A stretch of DNA of 31,022 bases from an uncultured Amaricoccus sp. (lineage in GTDB: Bacteria; Pseudomonadota; Alphaproteobacteria; Rhodobacterales; Rhodobacteraceae): assembly GCF_937891315.1 (NCBI RefSeq), contig NZ_CALAGI010000133.1, positions 1-31,022 on the forward strand. Reading direction: 5' to 3'. Below, in pieces: positions 16,571 to 24,909 of the stretch; the stretch's first letter is position 1, and each line of letters starts with the position of its first letter. The position numbers and the translations under genes are program-made. The notes under the pieces are model-generated. The model did not search any database. It had not been told where the DNA came from and worked only from the letters and a program-made list of their open reading frames with translations.

Positions 16571-17422
16571 ATGGCGGTCCTCAGGGCCTATCAGGCCACG
16601 GACATGCGTCTGGATCTCTGGGGCGGGATCGTGGTCGAGCGCGGCTTTCGCGAGATCGTCGCCACCGACGGCGCCCATGTCAGCAGCTACGGCGGCGCCT
16701 TCTCGTTTCCCGGATCGGGCCTGGTCAGCGGCACCGGCTCCTGGTATTCCTACGGCGATCCCTTCGGCCTCGGCCCGGTATCCGGCACTCTGAACAGCTA
16801 TCGGCAAGACCTTGGCTTCTTTCGGCAATTCTCGATCGAGCGCCTCGCGGTCCCGGCCGGGCCGCTCTTCACCGCGATCCGCCACGGCGACACCGACCTC
16901 GCCAGCGCGCTGGTCTTTTCCGGCGCCGATCAACTGACCGGCTCGCGCGATCGCGACGTCCTGCTCGGCTTCTCCGGCGCCGACATGCTCTCCGGCCTCG
17001 ACGGCGGCGACCTGCTCGACGGCGGCCGCGGCGCCGACATCCTGCGCGGCGGCGACGGGGCGGACCTGCTGATCGGCGGCGAGGGGCGCGACCACCAGTT
17101 CGGCGGCAGCGGCGACGATACCTTCCGGTTCCGCGCCGTCTCGGACTCGCCGGCCGGCGCCGTCCACCGCGACGTCATCGGCGATTTCACCCATGGTGCC
17201 GACCATCTCGACCTCCGCCGGATCGACGCCGACGCCACCGAGCCCGGCCGCCAGAGCTTCACCTATATCGGCTCCGCCCCCTTCACCGACAGCCCTGGCG
17301 AGCTGCGCTACAGCCGCTCCTCGCGGGTGGTTTCCGGCGATACCGACGGCGACGGCAAGGCCGATTTCCAGATCGTGCTCAGCGGCGGTCCTGTCCTGTC
17401 CCACCACGACCTCTTGCTCTGA
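16571..17422 (+). CDS. RTX-repeat calcium-binding protein (type I secretion substrate)
   Basis: A 283-residue protein with no signal peptide. Residues 117-186 hold successive RTX nonapeptides of the form GGxGxDxLx (SGADQLTGS, SGADMLSGL, GRGADILRGG, DGADLLIGG, SGDDTFRF), which bind calcium and fold outside the cell. The C-terminal block (DVIGDFTHGADHLDL, SGDTDGDGKADFQIVLSGG) resembles the serralysin-type C-terminal domain that carries the uncleaved type I secretion signal. Residues 1-115 show no recognisable enzyme domain; Gly/Ser/Tyr-rich runs near 38-75 suggest beta structure. It is probably a secreted or surface protein exported by an ABC/MFP/TolC system encoded elsewhere. ATG 16571 has only a weak GCGGGG ahead of it. 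Confidence 0.85.
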   Translation: MAVLRAYQATDMRLDLWGGIVVERGFREIVATDGAHVSSYGGAFSFPGSGLVSGTGSWYSYGDPFGLGPVSGTLNSYRQDLGFFRQFSIERLAVPAGPLFTAIRHGDTDLASALVFSGADQLTGSRDRDVLLGFSGADMLSGLDGGDLLDGGRGADILRGGDGADLLIGGEGRDHQFGGSGDDTFRFRAVSDSPAGAVHRDVIGDFTHGADHLDLRRIDADATEPGRQSFTYIGSAPFTDSPGELRYSRSSRVVSGDTDGDGKADFQIVLSGGPVLSHHDLLL

Positions 17423-17559
17423 CCCGAAAAATTATGGCGTGATCTCCGCCGCTTGCGGCCATGCTGGGCGGATTTCCGCCGTGCGTTCGCCGCCTACTGG
17501 ACCCGGCGCGCAGGCTCGGGGCATTCTCCGCGCGACCGAAACGACCCCGGAGCCTTCGC

Positions 17560-18024
17560 TTGCGCGCCCTGAAGACAGCCCTCGTCGCCCTCTCCGCCCT
17601 GGCATCCGTTTCCGGGCCGGGCATGGCCGCCGACGCCAAGCGCCCCCAACTTTCCCGGTCGTCGAGCGAAGTCGCCTGCCTCGCCGAAGCGATCTATTTC
17701 GAAGCCGGCGGCACCGGCGCGAAAGGTGAGGCGGCGGTGGCGCATGTCGTGGTCAACCGCGCGCAGAACCGGAAATTCCCGAACTCGGTCTGCGGCGTCG
17801 TCGGTGACGGCTGCCAGTTTTCCTACAAATGCGACGGCCGGTCCGACGCGCTGGCCGACGCCAAACGCCGCGGCCACGCCATCGAGGTCGCGCAGGCGGT
17901 GCTGTCCGGCTCGCCCGACATCACCAACGGCGCGCTGTTCTTCCACTCCGCCCAGGCCAAGCCGGGCTGGTTCAAGTCCCGCCCCCGCGTCGGCGTCATC
18001 GGCGGCAACGTCTTCTACCGCTGA
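17560..18024 (+). CDS. SleB-type cell wall hydrolase, secreted
   Basis: The hydrolase_2/SleB domain runs from SEVACLAEAIYFEAGGTGAKGEAAVAHVVVNRAQNRKFPNSVCGVV to the end. It has the conserved catalytic-type Glu in AEAIYFEA, the CQFSYKCDG loop with paired Cys, GALFFHS and the ending IGGNVFYR. Enzymes of this family cleave the peptidoglycan glycan strand in spore cortex or during wall remodelling. I place the start at TTG 17560 because GGAG lies seven bases upstream and the result is a normal signal peptide (LRALKTALVALSALASVSGPGMAA). The frame is also open from ATG 17461, but that adds a 33-residue Arg/Pro-rich stretch without a ribosome site. It converges with the DUF2189 gene 12 bases away. 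Confidence 0.83.
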   Translation: MRALKTALVALSALASVSGPGMAADAKRPQLSRSSSEVACLAEAIYFEAGGTGAKGEAAVAHVVVNRAQNRKFPNSVCGVVGDGCQFSYKCDGRSDALADAKRRGHAIEVAQAVLSGSPDITNGALFFHSAQAKPGWFKSRPRVGVIGGNVFYR

Positions 18025-18036
18025 GGGTTTTCCCGC

Positions 18037-18828
18037 TCACTTCGGGGCGATCACCGCCCGGTAGACGTGCCAGGTCGCATGGCCGAGCACCGGCAGCGCG
18101 ACGATCAGCCCCAGGAACAGCGGCACCATCGCGACGAACAGGCCCCCGGCCACGATCCAGGCCCAGTTCAGCATCGCCGCCGGATTCGTGGTCACGGCGC
18201 GAAAGCTCGTCACCATCGCCGTCACGTAGTCGACGTCGCGATCAAGCAGCAGCGGCAGCGCGACGGCGGTGATGGCGAAGAGGAAGGCCGCGATCGCGCC
18301 CCCGACCAGCCCGCCGACCAGCACCAGCGCGACGCCGTTCGCCGTATCGAGCATCGAGTCGAAATCGGAATAGACCGCGAGATCCATCTGGCCGACGAAC
18401 AGGATCACGATCAGGCTCGCCGCCCACATCCAGACCAGAAAGCCCGCCAGCACCACGAAGGCCATCGACGGCAACTGTCCGTCGCGTTGCCGCCAGACAG
18501 CGCCCAGCACATCGCTCCAGTCAAGCGGCTCGCCCGCCTCGCGCCGGCGGCTGACCTCATAGAGGCCGATGGCGACGAACGGCCCGATCAGTGGAAAGGC
18601 GAAGGCGAGCGGCAGGATCCAGAACGACTGGTCGATCACCCAGAGCTGGATGAAGATCAGGATGCCGACCAGCGCGTAGACCCCGCCGAAGAACAGCCCG
18701 AACCGGGGCACGGCGCGGAAATCGGCCCAGCCCCGGGACAGCGCGGCATAGACGTCATCGACCGAAATCGACCGGATCGTGATTTCAGCCGGCCGCGGCG
18801 GGATTTCGGTCGGGGCGGTATCGGTCAT
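18037..18828 (-). CDS. DUF2189 family membrane protein
   Basis: A 263-residue protein with about six hydrophobic segments, preceded by a soluble N-terminus (PPRPAEITIRSISVDDVYAALSRGWADFRAVP) typical of DUF2189. The membrane part includes GLFFGGVYALVGILIF, LPLAFAFPLIGPFVAIGLYEVSRRREAGEPL and a closing VPLFLGLIVALPVLGHATWHVYRAVI. The function of the family is unknown. The ATG 18828 has GGGAGA eight bases upstream. An FNR-type box 63 bases upstream of the start suggests control by oxygen through FnrL. It stands alone between convergent and tandem neighbours. Confidence 0.87.
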   Translation of the reverse strand: MTDTAPTEIPPRPAEITIRSISVDDVYAALSRGWADFRAVPRFGLFFGGVYALVGILIFIQLWVIDQSFWILPLAFAFPLIGPFVAIGLYEVSRRREAGEPLDWSDVLGAVWRQRDGQLPSMAFVVLAGFLVWMWAASLIVILFVGQMDLAVYSDFDSMLDTANGVALVLVGGLVGGAIAAFLFAITAVALPLLLDRDVDYVTAMVTSFRAVTTNPAAMLNWAWIVAGGLFVAMVPLFLGLIVALPVLGHATWHVYRAVIAPK

Positions 18829-18890
18829 CGGCTTTTCTCCCGGCGGCGAGGCTTCTACCCGCCAAAAGACGGCAATCCACTCGCGATTCC

Positions 18891-18904
18891 TTGATCCAGA
18901 TCAT
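18891..18904. promoter_or_regulatory. FNR/FnrL-type box upstream of the DUF2189 gene
   Basis: TTGATCCAGATCAT matches the FNR-family consensus TTGAT-N4-ATCAA at nine of ten half-site positions. It is 63 bases upstream of the DUF2189 start codon. Its position relative to a transcription start is unknown, so activation or repression cannot be decided. Confidence 0.6.
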
Positions 18905-18966
18905 ATCACGAAGCGCTGGCGGTGCCTCCGACCAATCCCGATCGCCGTTCGACACAAGGCGCGATT

Positions 18967-19016
18967 TCCGCGAGGCTTTCAATCCGGCGGGGACCGGCCC
19001 GCCCGGTTCTCGCGGA
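18967..19016 (-). other. Stem-loop just downstream of prfB
   Basis: TCCGCGAG / CTCGCGGA (18967-18974 / 19009-19016) form a perfect 8-base outer stem with ACCGG / CCGGT inside. It begins nine bases after the prfB stop on the - strand. No T-run follows, so it may stabilise the 3' end or act with Rho rather than as a simple intrinsic terminator. Confidence 0.4.
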
Positions 19017-19024
19017 TGAGTGCC

Positions 19025-20152
19025 TCAGGCTTCGGCCTGAGCCTCGGCGCGGCTCTTGCCCGCGACCTGCTGGGCCAGCGCCGCCGCCATGAAGCGGTCG
19101 AGTTCACCGTCGAGCACGCCCTGGCTGTCCGATGTCTCGACGTTGGTGCGGAGATCCTTCACCATCTGATAGGGTTGCAGCACGTAGGAGCGGATCTGGT
19201 TCCCCCAGCCCGCGTCGCCCTTGGCCTCGTGCTGGGCATTGATCGCCGCGTTCCGCTTGTCGAGTTCAAGCTGATAAAGCCGCGACTTCAGCGCCGCCAT
19301 CGCATTGGCGCGGTTCTGGTGCTGCGATTTCTCCGAACTCGTCACCACGATGCCGGTCGGAATATGCGTGATGCGCACGGCGGAGTCGGTGGTGTTCACA
19401 TGCTGCCCGCCAGCGCCGGACGAGCGGTAGGTGTCGACGCGGATGTCGTTGGTCGCCACCTCGATCTCGATATTGTCGTCGACCACGGGATAGACCCAGA
19501 CCGAGGAAAACGAGGTATGCCGCCGCGCCGCGCTGTCAAAGGGCGAGATGCGGACCAGGCGATGTACCCCGCTCTCGGTCTTCAGCCAGCCATAGGCGTT
19601 CTGGCCCTTCACCTGATAGGTGACGCTGCGGATGCCCGCCTCCTCGCCCGCGCTCTCGGCGATCATCTCGACCTTGTAGCCGTGGCTCTCGGCCCAGCGC
19701 ACATACATGCGGGCGAGCATCGCCGCCCAGTCGCAGCTCTCGGTGCCACCGGCGCCGGCGTTGATCTCGAGGAAAGTGTCGTTGCCGTCCGCCTCGCCGT
19801 CGAGCAGGGCCTCGATCTCCTTCTGCGCGGCCTGATCGCGCAGGCCCCGCAGGCTCGCCTCGGCCTCCGCCACCACCTCGGCGTCGCCCTCGGCCTCGCC
19901 GAGCTCGATCAGTTCGCGAAGGTCGGAAAGCTCCCGGTCGAGCGTGCCATAGGCGTCGATCGCGTCCGACAGCAGCTGACGGTCGCGCATCAGCTTCTGC
20001 GCCCGGGCGGGGTCGTTCCAGAGCTCCGGATCCTCGGACATCGCGTTCAGTTCTTCCAGCCGATGGCCGGCCGTCTCCCAGTCCAGCCGCTGGCGCAGGA
20101 GTGCCAGCGACTTCTCGATCTCGGCGACGACATGTTCGGTTTCGGCGCGCAT
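19025..20152 (-). CDS. prfB: Peptide chain release factor 2
   Basis: A 375-residue class I release factor that recognises UGA and UAA and triggers peptidyl-tRNA hydrolysis. It has the SPF recognition tripeptide (VRISPFDSAARRHTSF) that distinguishes RF2 from RF1, and the GGQ catalytic loop (SSGAGGQHVNTTDSAVRITHIPTG). The N-terminal helical domain and ending (NVETSDSQGVLDGELDRFMAAAL) are typical. Unlike E. coli prfB, the frame is continuous from ATG 20152; at the homologous place (LRQRLDWETAGHRLEEL) there is no in-frame TGA and no programmed +1 frameshift site. GAGGA lies upstream of the start. It is the last gene of the amidase-mrcA-ybaN-prfB run. Confidence 0.96.
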   Translation of the reverse strand: MRAETEHVVAEIEKSLALLRQRLDWETAGHRLEELNAMSEDPELWNDPARAQKLMRDRQLLSDAIDAYGTLDRELSDLRELIELGEAEGDAEVVAEAEASLRGLRDQAAQKEIEALLDGEADGNDTFLEINAGAGGTESCDWAAMLARMYVRWAESHGYKVEMIAESAGEEAGIRSVTYQVKGQNAYGWLKTESGVHRLVRISPFDSAARRHTSFSSVWVYPVVDDNIEIEVATNDIRVDTYRSSGAGGQHVNTTDSAVRITHIPTGIVVTSSEKSQHQNRANAMAALKSRLYQLELDKRNAAINAQHEAKGDAGWGNQIRSYVLQPYQMVKDLRTNVETSDSQGVLDGELDRFMAAALAQQVAGKSRAEAQAEA

Positions 20153-20252
20153 GGCTGTTCCTCGCTGCGGGGACCGCTTCTAGCGCGGCGCGGTCGGGCG
20201 GTAAAGAGCCGGAGCCCGCCCGGCAGGCGCGGCGGAGCCGGGGCGACCGGCC

Positions 20253-20618
20253 TCACGACGGCCGCGTCAACACATAGGCGAGACCACCAAGGATCAGGGC
20301 GCCAGCGCAGGCCATGGGCACCGGGCCGGGCCGCGCGGCGAGCATCATCAGAAAGCCCGCGCCGCTGCCCGCCACCGCCGCGACCTTGGCGCGGACCGGG
20401 ATCGCGCCCCGCGCCCGCCATTCGCGCAACAGCGGCCCGAAGATCCGATGATCGAGCAGCCAACGCTCGAACCGCGGCGAGGAGCGCGCGAAACAGGCGG
20501 CGGCGAGGATCAGGAACGGCGTCGTCGGCAGCACCGGCAGGACGACGCCGACCGCCCCGACCGCGACGAAGAACCCGCCGAGGGCGAGCAGGACAGCCCG
20601 GAGCGGACCACCGGTCAG
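20253..20618 (-). CDS. DUF454/YbaN family inner-membrane protein, start uncertain
   Basis: The reading frame encodes the full DUF454 core: LLALGGFFVAVGAVGVVLPVLPTTPFLILAA, then CFARSSPRFERWLLDH, FGPLLREWRARGAIP and two further hydrophobic segments. Function is unknown. The oddity is the start. The conserved N-terminal membrane segment has no in-frame ATG, GTG or TTG ahead of it; the first usual start is GTG 20534, inside the conserved VLPTTP region. A CTG at 20618-20616 overlaps the mrcA stop (CTGA), has GGTGG upstream, and would give the expected N-terminus, so I extend the gene to it. A sequencing or frameshift error is the alternative. Confidence 0.68.
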   Translation of the reverse strand: MTGGPLRAVLLALGGFFVAVGAVGVVLPVLPTTPFLILAAACFARSSPRFERWLLDHRIFGPLLREWRARGAIPVRAKVAAVAGSGAGFLMMLAARPGPVPMACAGALILGGLAYVLTRPS

Positions 20619-23158
20619 TAGAGGCCACCACTCGACATCGAGCCCATCGACGGGTTGGACGGCAGGGACCGGCTCTGGCCGCGCACCTGCACCCGCTCGA
20701 TCTGCGAGGCGGCGGCGCCGTCATAGAGGGGCACGTCCGAGGCCATCCGCCAGCCGCCATCGACCATGTTGCCATAGCCGCCGACAATGGTCATCTGGCC
20801 GTCGCGGATATATTCCGCCTGCACCCCGGCGCCGCTGGCATCGTCGGCGAGCCGCTGGCCGGTGCGGCGATCGATCTTGATAAAATAGCCGCCCGGCGGC
20901 GTGTCCCAGCTGACCGGCCTCTGCCCGGCCATCGCGGTCTTCATGAATTCGACGAAGATCGGGGCGCAGAGCGTGCCGCCGAAGGCGCTCTCGCCCATCG
21001 GGCGCGGCGTGTCATAGCCCATGTAGCAACCGGCCACGAGACGCGGGCTGTATCCGATGAACCAGACGTCCTTGGCCTCGTTGGTGGTGCCGGTCTTGCC
21101 GGCGAGGTTCAGGTTCATCCTGCCGACCGTATTGGCGCTCGTGCCCCGGCTGACCGCGCCCTGCAGCATCGAGGTGATCTGATAGGCGGTGATCGGATCC
21201 ATGATCCGCTGCGCATCGGTGCGCACGAACGGCTGGGTCGCGGCCGAGAGGCTGTCCGCGCGGCAGCTGTCACATTCGCGCTGGTCGTGGCGATAGATCG
21301 TCTGGCCATAGCGGTCCTGCACGCGATCGACCAGCGTCGGCTCGACCTTCAGCCCGCCATTCGCCAGCTCGGCATAGGCCGTCACCATCTTGTAGAGCGT
21401 GGTCTCGCCGGCGCCGAGCGAATAGCTGAGCAGCCGCGGCATGTCTTCGTAGATGCCGAAGTCGTCGGCGTATTTCGCCACGGTATCCATGCCCACGTCC
21501 TGGGCGATGCGCACCGTCATCAGGTTGCGCGACTGTTCGAGTCCGGTGCGGATCGGCACCGGACCGTAATATTTCTCGTTGGAATTCTCCGGCCGCCAGA
21601 TCCCGGCGCCGGTCGCGATCTCGATCGGCGCGTCGAGCACGATGGTCGCCGGGCTGTAGCCGTTGTCGAGCGCGGCGGCGTAGACGAAAGGCTTGAAGGA
21701 CGACCCCGGCTGACGCAGCGCCTGGGTCGCCCGGTTGAAGACGCTCGACTGGTACGAAAAGCCGCCCTGCATGGCGAGGACGCGCCCGGTCTGGGTGTCC
21801 ATCGCCATGAAGCCGCCCTGAATCTCGGGCACCTGGCGATAGGACCAGCGCGGTGGCGCCCCCTGCTCCGCGAGGTTCTTCACCAGCACCACGTCGCCGA
21901 CGTGATAGGTGTCGGCGATCCCGCGCGAAGCGCGGAACCGGGCGTCGTCGCGCAGCCGCGCCCATTTCACATCGTCGAACGTCAGGAAATGGCCGTCCTC
22001 ATCCTCGTCGACGCCCTCGATGCCGATCCGCGCCGCTTCCCCGACAGAAAGCACCACCGCCGGGCGCCAGCCTTCGATGTCGCGCGGCACCCGCGCCTCG
22101 CGCAGGGCCTTGCGCCAGGCCGCCTCGTTCGTGAGATCGACGCTGGCCGGGTCGATCCGGGCCGCCGGCCCGCGATAGACCTTGCGGTCGCGGTCGAACC
22201 GTTCGAGCCCGTCGCGCAAGGCCTGCGCCGCCGAGGCCTGCAACTCGGGATTGACCGTGGCGCGGATATTGAGGCCGCCGGTGAACAGTTCCTCGTCGCC
22301 GAACTTGGCCGAGAGCTGGCGCCGAATCTCGTCGGTGAAATAGTCGCGCGGCGGCATGGCGCCGCGCGACGACGGGAGGTCGCCGCCCTGCACGGTGCGC
22401 AGATCCTCGGCCTGGGCCGCGTCGGCCTCCGCGCGGGTGACGTAGCCATTCTGCGCCATCTGATCGAGCACGTAGTTCCGCCGGGCGATCGCCCGCGCCT
22501 TTTCCCGCACCGGATGCAGGACGCTCGGCGCCTGGGGCAGCGCCGCGAGATAGGCCGTCTCGGCCAGCGACAGCTCTTCCAGCGACTTGTTGAAATAGAC
22601 CTCCGCCGCGGCGGTGACGCCGTAGGAATTCTGGCCGAGGAAGATCTCGTTGAGATAGAGTTCGAGGATCTGGTCCTTGGACAGCGTGCGCTCCAGCCGG
22701 GTCGCGAGAATGATCTCCTTGATCTTGCGCTCGCCCGAACGGTCGCCGGTCAGCAGGAAGTTCTTCATCACCTGCTGGGTGATGGTCGAGGCGCCGCGCA
22801 GCCGGCCGCCCTCCATCGCTGCCTGATAGATCGCCGCGGCGATGCCGCGCGGGTCGAACCCCTTGTGCTGATAGAAGTTCTTGTCCTCGGCGCTGATGAA
22901 GGCGTCCTTCACCAGATCGGGGATCTCGTAGATCGGGGTGAAGACCCGCCGCTCGCGCGCGAACTCGTCCATCAGGTCGCCCTCGCCGGAATAGATCCGG
23001 CTGAGCGTCGGCGGCTCGTAGTTGGAAAGCTGGGCATAGTCGGGCAGGTCGCGGCCGTAGATCACGAATACCGCCGCGAGCGCGGCCAGCGCCGCCAGCG
23101 AGCCGATCGCGAGCCAGCTGAACAGGAACCCGAAAACTCTCAAGACAAAGCGCAGCAC
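20615..23158 (-). CDS. mrcA: Penicillin-binding protein 1A
   Basis: An 847-residue bifunctional class A PBP that polymerises and cross-links peptidoglycan. It has an N-terminal membrane anchor (residues 4-34). The GT51 glycosyltransferase domain contains EDKNFYQHKGFD with catalytic Glu91, RGASTITQQVMKN and RKIKEIILATRLE. The PBP1A OB-like insertion is rich in acidic residues (GVDEDEDGHFLTFDD). The transpeptidase has SSFK (Ser486, Lys489), SRN and KTGTT (Lys688). The start codon is GTG 23158 with GTGGGG upstream. The protein ends SMSSGGLY. Transcription continues from the amidase gene 99 bases upstream and into DUF454 and prfB. Confidence 0.96.
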   Translation of the reverse strand: MLRFVLRVFGFLFSWLAIGSLAALAALAAVFVIYGRDLPDYAQLSNYEPPTLSRIYSGEGDLMDEFARERRVFTPIYEIPDLVKDAFISAEDKNFYQHKGFDPRGIAAAIYQAAMEGGRLRGASTITQQVMKNFLLTGDRSGERKIKEIILATRLERTLSKDQILELYLNEIFLGQNSYGVTAAAEVYFNKSLEELSLAETAYLAALPQAPSVLHPVREKARAIARRNYVLDQMAQNGYVTRAEADAAQAEDLRTVQGGDLPSSRGAMPPRDYFTDEIRRQLSAKFGDEELFTGGLNIRATVNPELQASAAQALRDGLERFDRDRKVYRGPAARIDPASVDLTNEAAWRKALREARVPRDIEGWRPAVVLSVGEAARIGIEGVDEDEDGHFLTFDDVKWARLRDDARFRASRGIADTYHVGDVVLVKNLAEQGAPPRWSYRQVPEIQGGFMAMDTQTGRVLAMQGGFSYQSSVFNRATQALRQPGSSFKPFVYAAALDNGYSPATIVLDAPIEIATGAGIWRPENSNEKYYGPVPIRTGLEQSRNLMTVRIAQDVGMDTVAKYADDFGIYEDMPRLLSYSLGAGETTLYKMVTAYAELANGGLKVEPTLVDRVQDRYGQTIYRHDQRECDSCRADSLSAATQPFVRTDAQRIMDPITAYQITSMLQGAVSRGTSANTVGRMNLNLAGKTGTTNEAKDVWFIGYSPRLVAGCYMGYDTPRPMGESAFGGTLCAPIFVEFMKTAMAGQRPVSWDTPPGGYFIKIDRRTGQRLADDASGAGVQAEYIRDGQMTIVGGYGNMVDGGWRMASDVPLYDGAAASQIERVQVRGQSRSLPSNPSMGSMSSGGLY

Positions 23159-23257
23159 GATTCGAGCCCCACAAGATGCGGCCGGACGTTATCCGAGGCC
23201 TTGGCAAAGGTCAAAAACACGGGGCGCGTCGGGCGCGACAATCCGCGCATCATCCTG

Positions 23258-24445
23258 TCAATTCCGCGTCATGTCCAGCGCGTCGGCGGGTTGGCGGCTC
23301 CAGGCGAGCAGCGCCTCGGCGATCGCGGCGCTGGCCGCCGCCCGCCAACGCGGATCGAGCATGTTGGCGCGATCCGCGTCGCTGGAGAGAAAGCCGAGCT
23401 CAAGCAGGACGGACGGGATTCCGGGCGCGCTCAGCACCTGGAAATTTGCCGATTGCAGCGGATCCTGCGATGTCTCGCCGACCAGCGGCGCCAGCGCGCT
23501 TGCGACCGCCCGCGCCATCCGGTCGCCCCGCGCCGCGCCATCGCGCCGGGCGATCTCGCCCAGGAGGTCGCGCGCCGGATCGGGCGTCGGACCGACGGCG
23601 AGACCGGCGACGGCGTCCGACCTGTTCTCGGCGGTGGCCCGATCGCTGGCCGCGCGGCTGGAACCGGCCTCCGACCGGGTGAAGGCGATCACCCCGGCGA
23701 CCGTCGGATCCGGCACCGCGTTGACATGGAGCGAGAGGAAGGCCCCCGCCTCCACCGCGCGCGCGGACGCGACGCGATCGGCGAGCGTGACGAAACTGTC
23801 CGCGTCGCGGGTCAGCACGACGCGAAAAGCGCCGGTGGCGAGCAGGGCCGTGCGCAGGTCGCCGGCGAAGGTGAGGGCCACGTCCTTCTCCGACACGCCG
23901 TCGCGCATCGCCCCGGGATCGGCGCCGCCATGCCCGGGATCGAGCACGATCGTCATCGGCTCCGCCCGGACCGCCGCCCCCGCGACGCCCGGCGGCGCGC
24001 CGGCGGCGGCCGCGAACTCCGCCGCGCCGACCCGGGTCAGCCGCGCGTCCAGCGTCGTGCCCGTGGCGTCGGGGATGAACTCGGCGCTGACCAGGGCCAT
24101 CGGGCGCGCGAGATCGAGGATCAGCCGCGTCCCGCCCGGCCGCGCCGCGCCGAGCCGCAGCCGCGCGACGGCGGAGGGCAGCGCGATCCCCTCCGGCGCG
24201 AAGCCGGCCGCGTCGAGTCCCTCGAAGTCGAAGACGAGCCGCATGGGATCGTCGAGGGTGAAGACCCGGAACGCGACCGCTCGGTCCAGCCGCAACCGGA
24301 GGGCAAGGCTCCGTCCGAAGAAACCGCCCGTCACCTCCGATCCCGCCGTCGAGAGCCGGGCCGGCGCCGCCTCTGGACGGCCGGATCCGGCGGCCAGAGC
24401 CCATGCCAGCCCGGCGATCAGCGCAAGGGCGCGGGCACGGATCAT
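23258..24445 (-). CDS. N-acetylmuramoyl-L-alanine amidase (AMIN + Amidase_3)
   Basis: A 395-residue exported zinc amidase that cuts the bond between MurNAc and the stem peptide during cell separation. A signal peptide (RARALALIAGLAWALAAGSGRPEAAPA) is followed by an AMIN domain (about 35-140; VAFRVFTLDDPMRLVFDFEG). The Amidase_3 domain begins at MTIVLDPGHGGADPGA. Zinc and catalytic residues: His172, Glu186 (SEKDVAL), His240 (SLHVNA) and Glu349 (LLELGFLSS). Start ATG 24445 is chosen because it begins the signal peptide; the open frame to 24871 crosses the rne leader. The divergent rne-amidase-mrcA-prfB order is, from memory, conserved in Rhodobacterales. Confidence 0.93.
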   Translation of the reverse strand: MIRARALALIAGLAWALAAGSGRPEAAPARLSTAGSEVTGGFFGRSLALRLRLDRAVAFRVFTLDDPMRLVFDFEGLDAAGFAPEGIALPSAVARLRLGAARPGGTRLILDLARPMALVSAEFIPDATGTTLDARLTRVGAAEFAAAAGAPPGVAGAAVRAEPMTIVLDPGHGGADPGAMRDGVSEKDVALTFAGDLRTALLATGAFRVVLTRDADSFVTLADRVASARAVEAGAFLSLHVNAVPDPTVAGVIAFTRSEAGSSRAASDRATAENRSDAVAGLAVGPTPDPARDLLGEIARRDGAARGDRMARAVASALAPLVGETSQDPLQSANFQVLSAPGIPSVLLELGFLSSDADRANMLDPRWRAAASAAIAEALLAWSRQPADALDMTRN

Positions 24446-24524
24446 GCGAAATTCCAGAGGTTTAGCCGGTTCGCCCTCGCCACGCATGGACGGGGCACTG
24501 GAACATGGGGCGCCAAAATACCAT

Positions 24525-24552
24525 TTGTCATTTGCGCCGCGCCATGCGTAAT
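24525..24552 (+). promoter_or_regulatory. Candidate rne promoter
   Basis: TTGTCA (24525-24530) and CGTAAT (24547-24552) are 16 bases apart. This would place the rne transcript start near 24559, giving a leader of about 350 bases before the rne ATG. Confidence 0.4.
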
Positions 24553-24568
24553 GTGCAAGGGAGGAAAG

Positions 24569-24682
24569 ATGCCATCGCATCCGAACTCTAATCGTATTCG
24601 TCGCACGCTCGTGACTTTGCAAGACAGCGCTGCCTTCTTGGAAGATTCCGGCAAACTTGCGACAGGCGCTCGCGCCAGGTGA
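24569..24682 (+). CDS. Small leader ORF (37 residues) in the rne 5' region
   Basis: ATG 24569 follows a very strong ribosome site (AAGGGAGGA, 24557-24565, spaced four bases). The frame encodes 37 residues (MPSHPNSNRIRRTL ... GKLATGARAR) and ends at TGA 24682. There is no hydrophobic segment; the peptide is polar and basic at both ends. It lies about 230 bases upstream of rne, whose own ribosome site is weak. It may be a leader peptide in a regulatory 5' UTR or an independent small protein. Coding is unproven; the ribosome site is the main support. Confidence 0.4.
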   Translation: MPSHPNSNRIRRTLVTLQDSAAFLEDSGKLATGARAR

Positions 24683-24909
24683 GAAGACCCGTGGCGAAAG
24701 CCCGGAACAAAATGGCCCGACTCCTTCGAGGTGTCGCGCCGGAGACAGAACCGCGGTGAGACGCGCAAGAACAGAACCGACGTTGCGATCCGGCCCTCCG
24801 GGAACCGCCCGCATCCGGATTGTTCCGCGCTTGACCGCTTCAGACAATGGACAATGCGTCGTCGGGGCCACCGAGCGGGTTCCGCATGTTCGCGTTCCTG
24901 AAAGAAGTC

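Noticed and set aside
18779..24682. A 1967-codon open frame on the + strand across prfB, mrcA and the amidase gene
   Set aside because: It is antisense to well-recognised genes and has the His/Arg/Gly-rich composition of a GC-biased shadow frame, with no domain match by eye.
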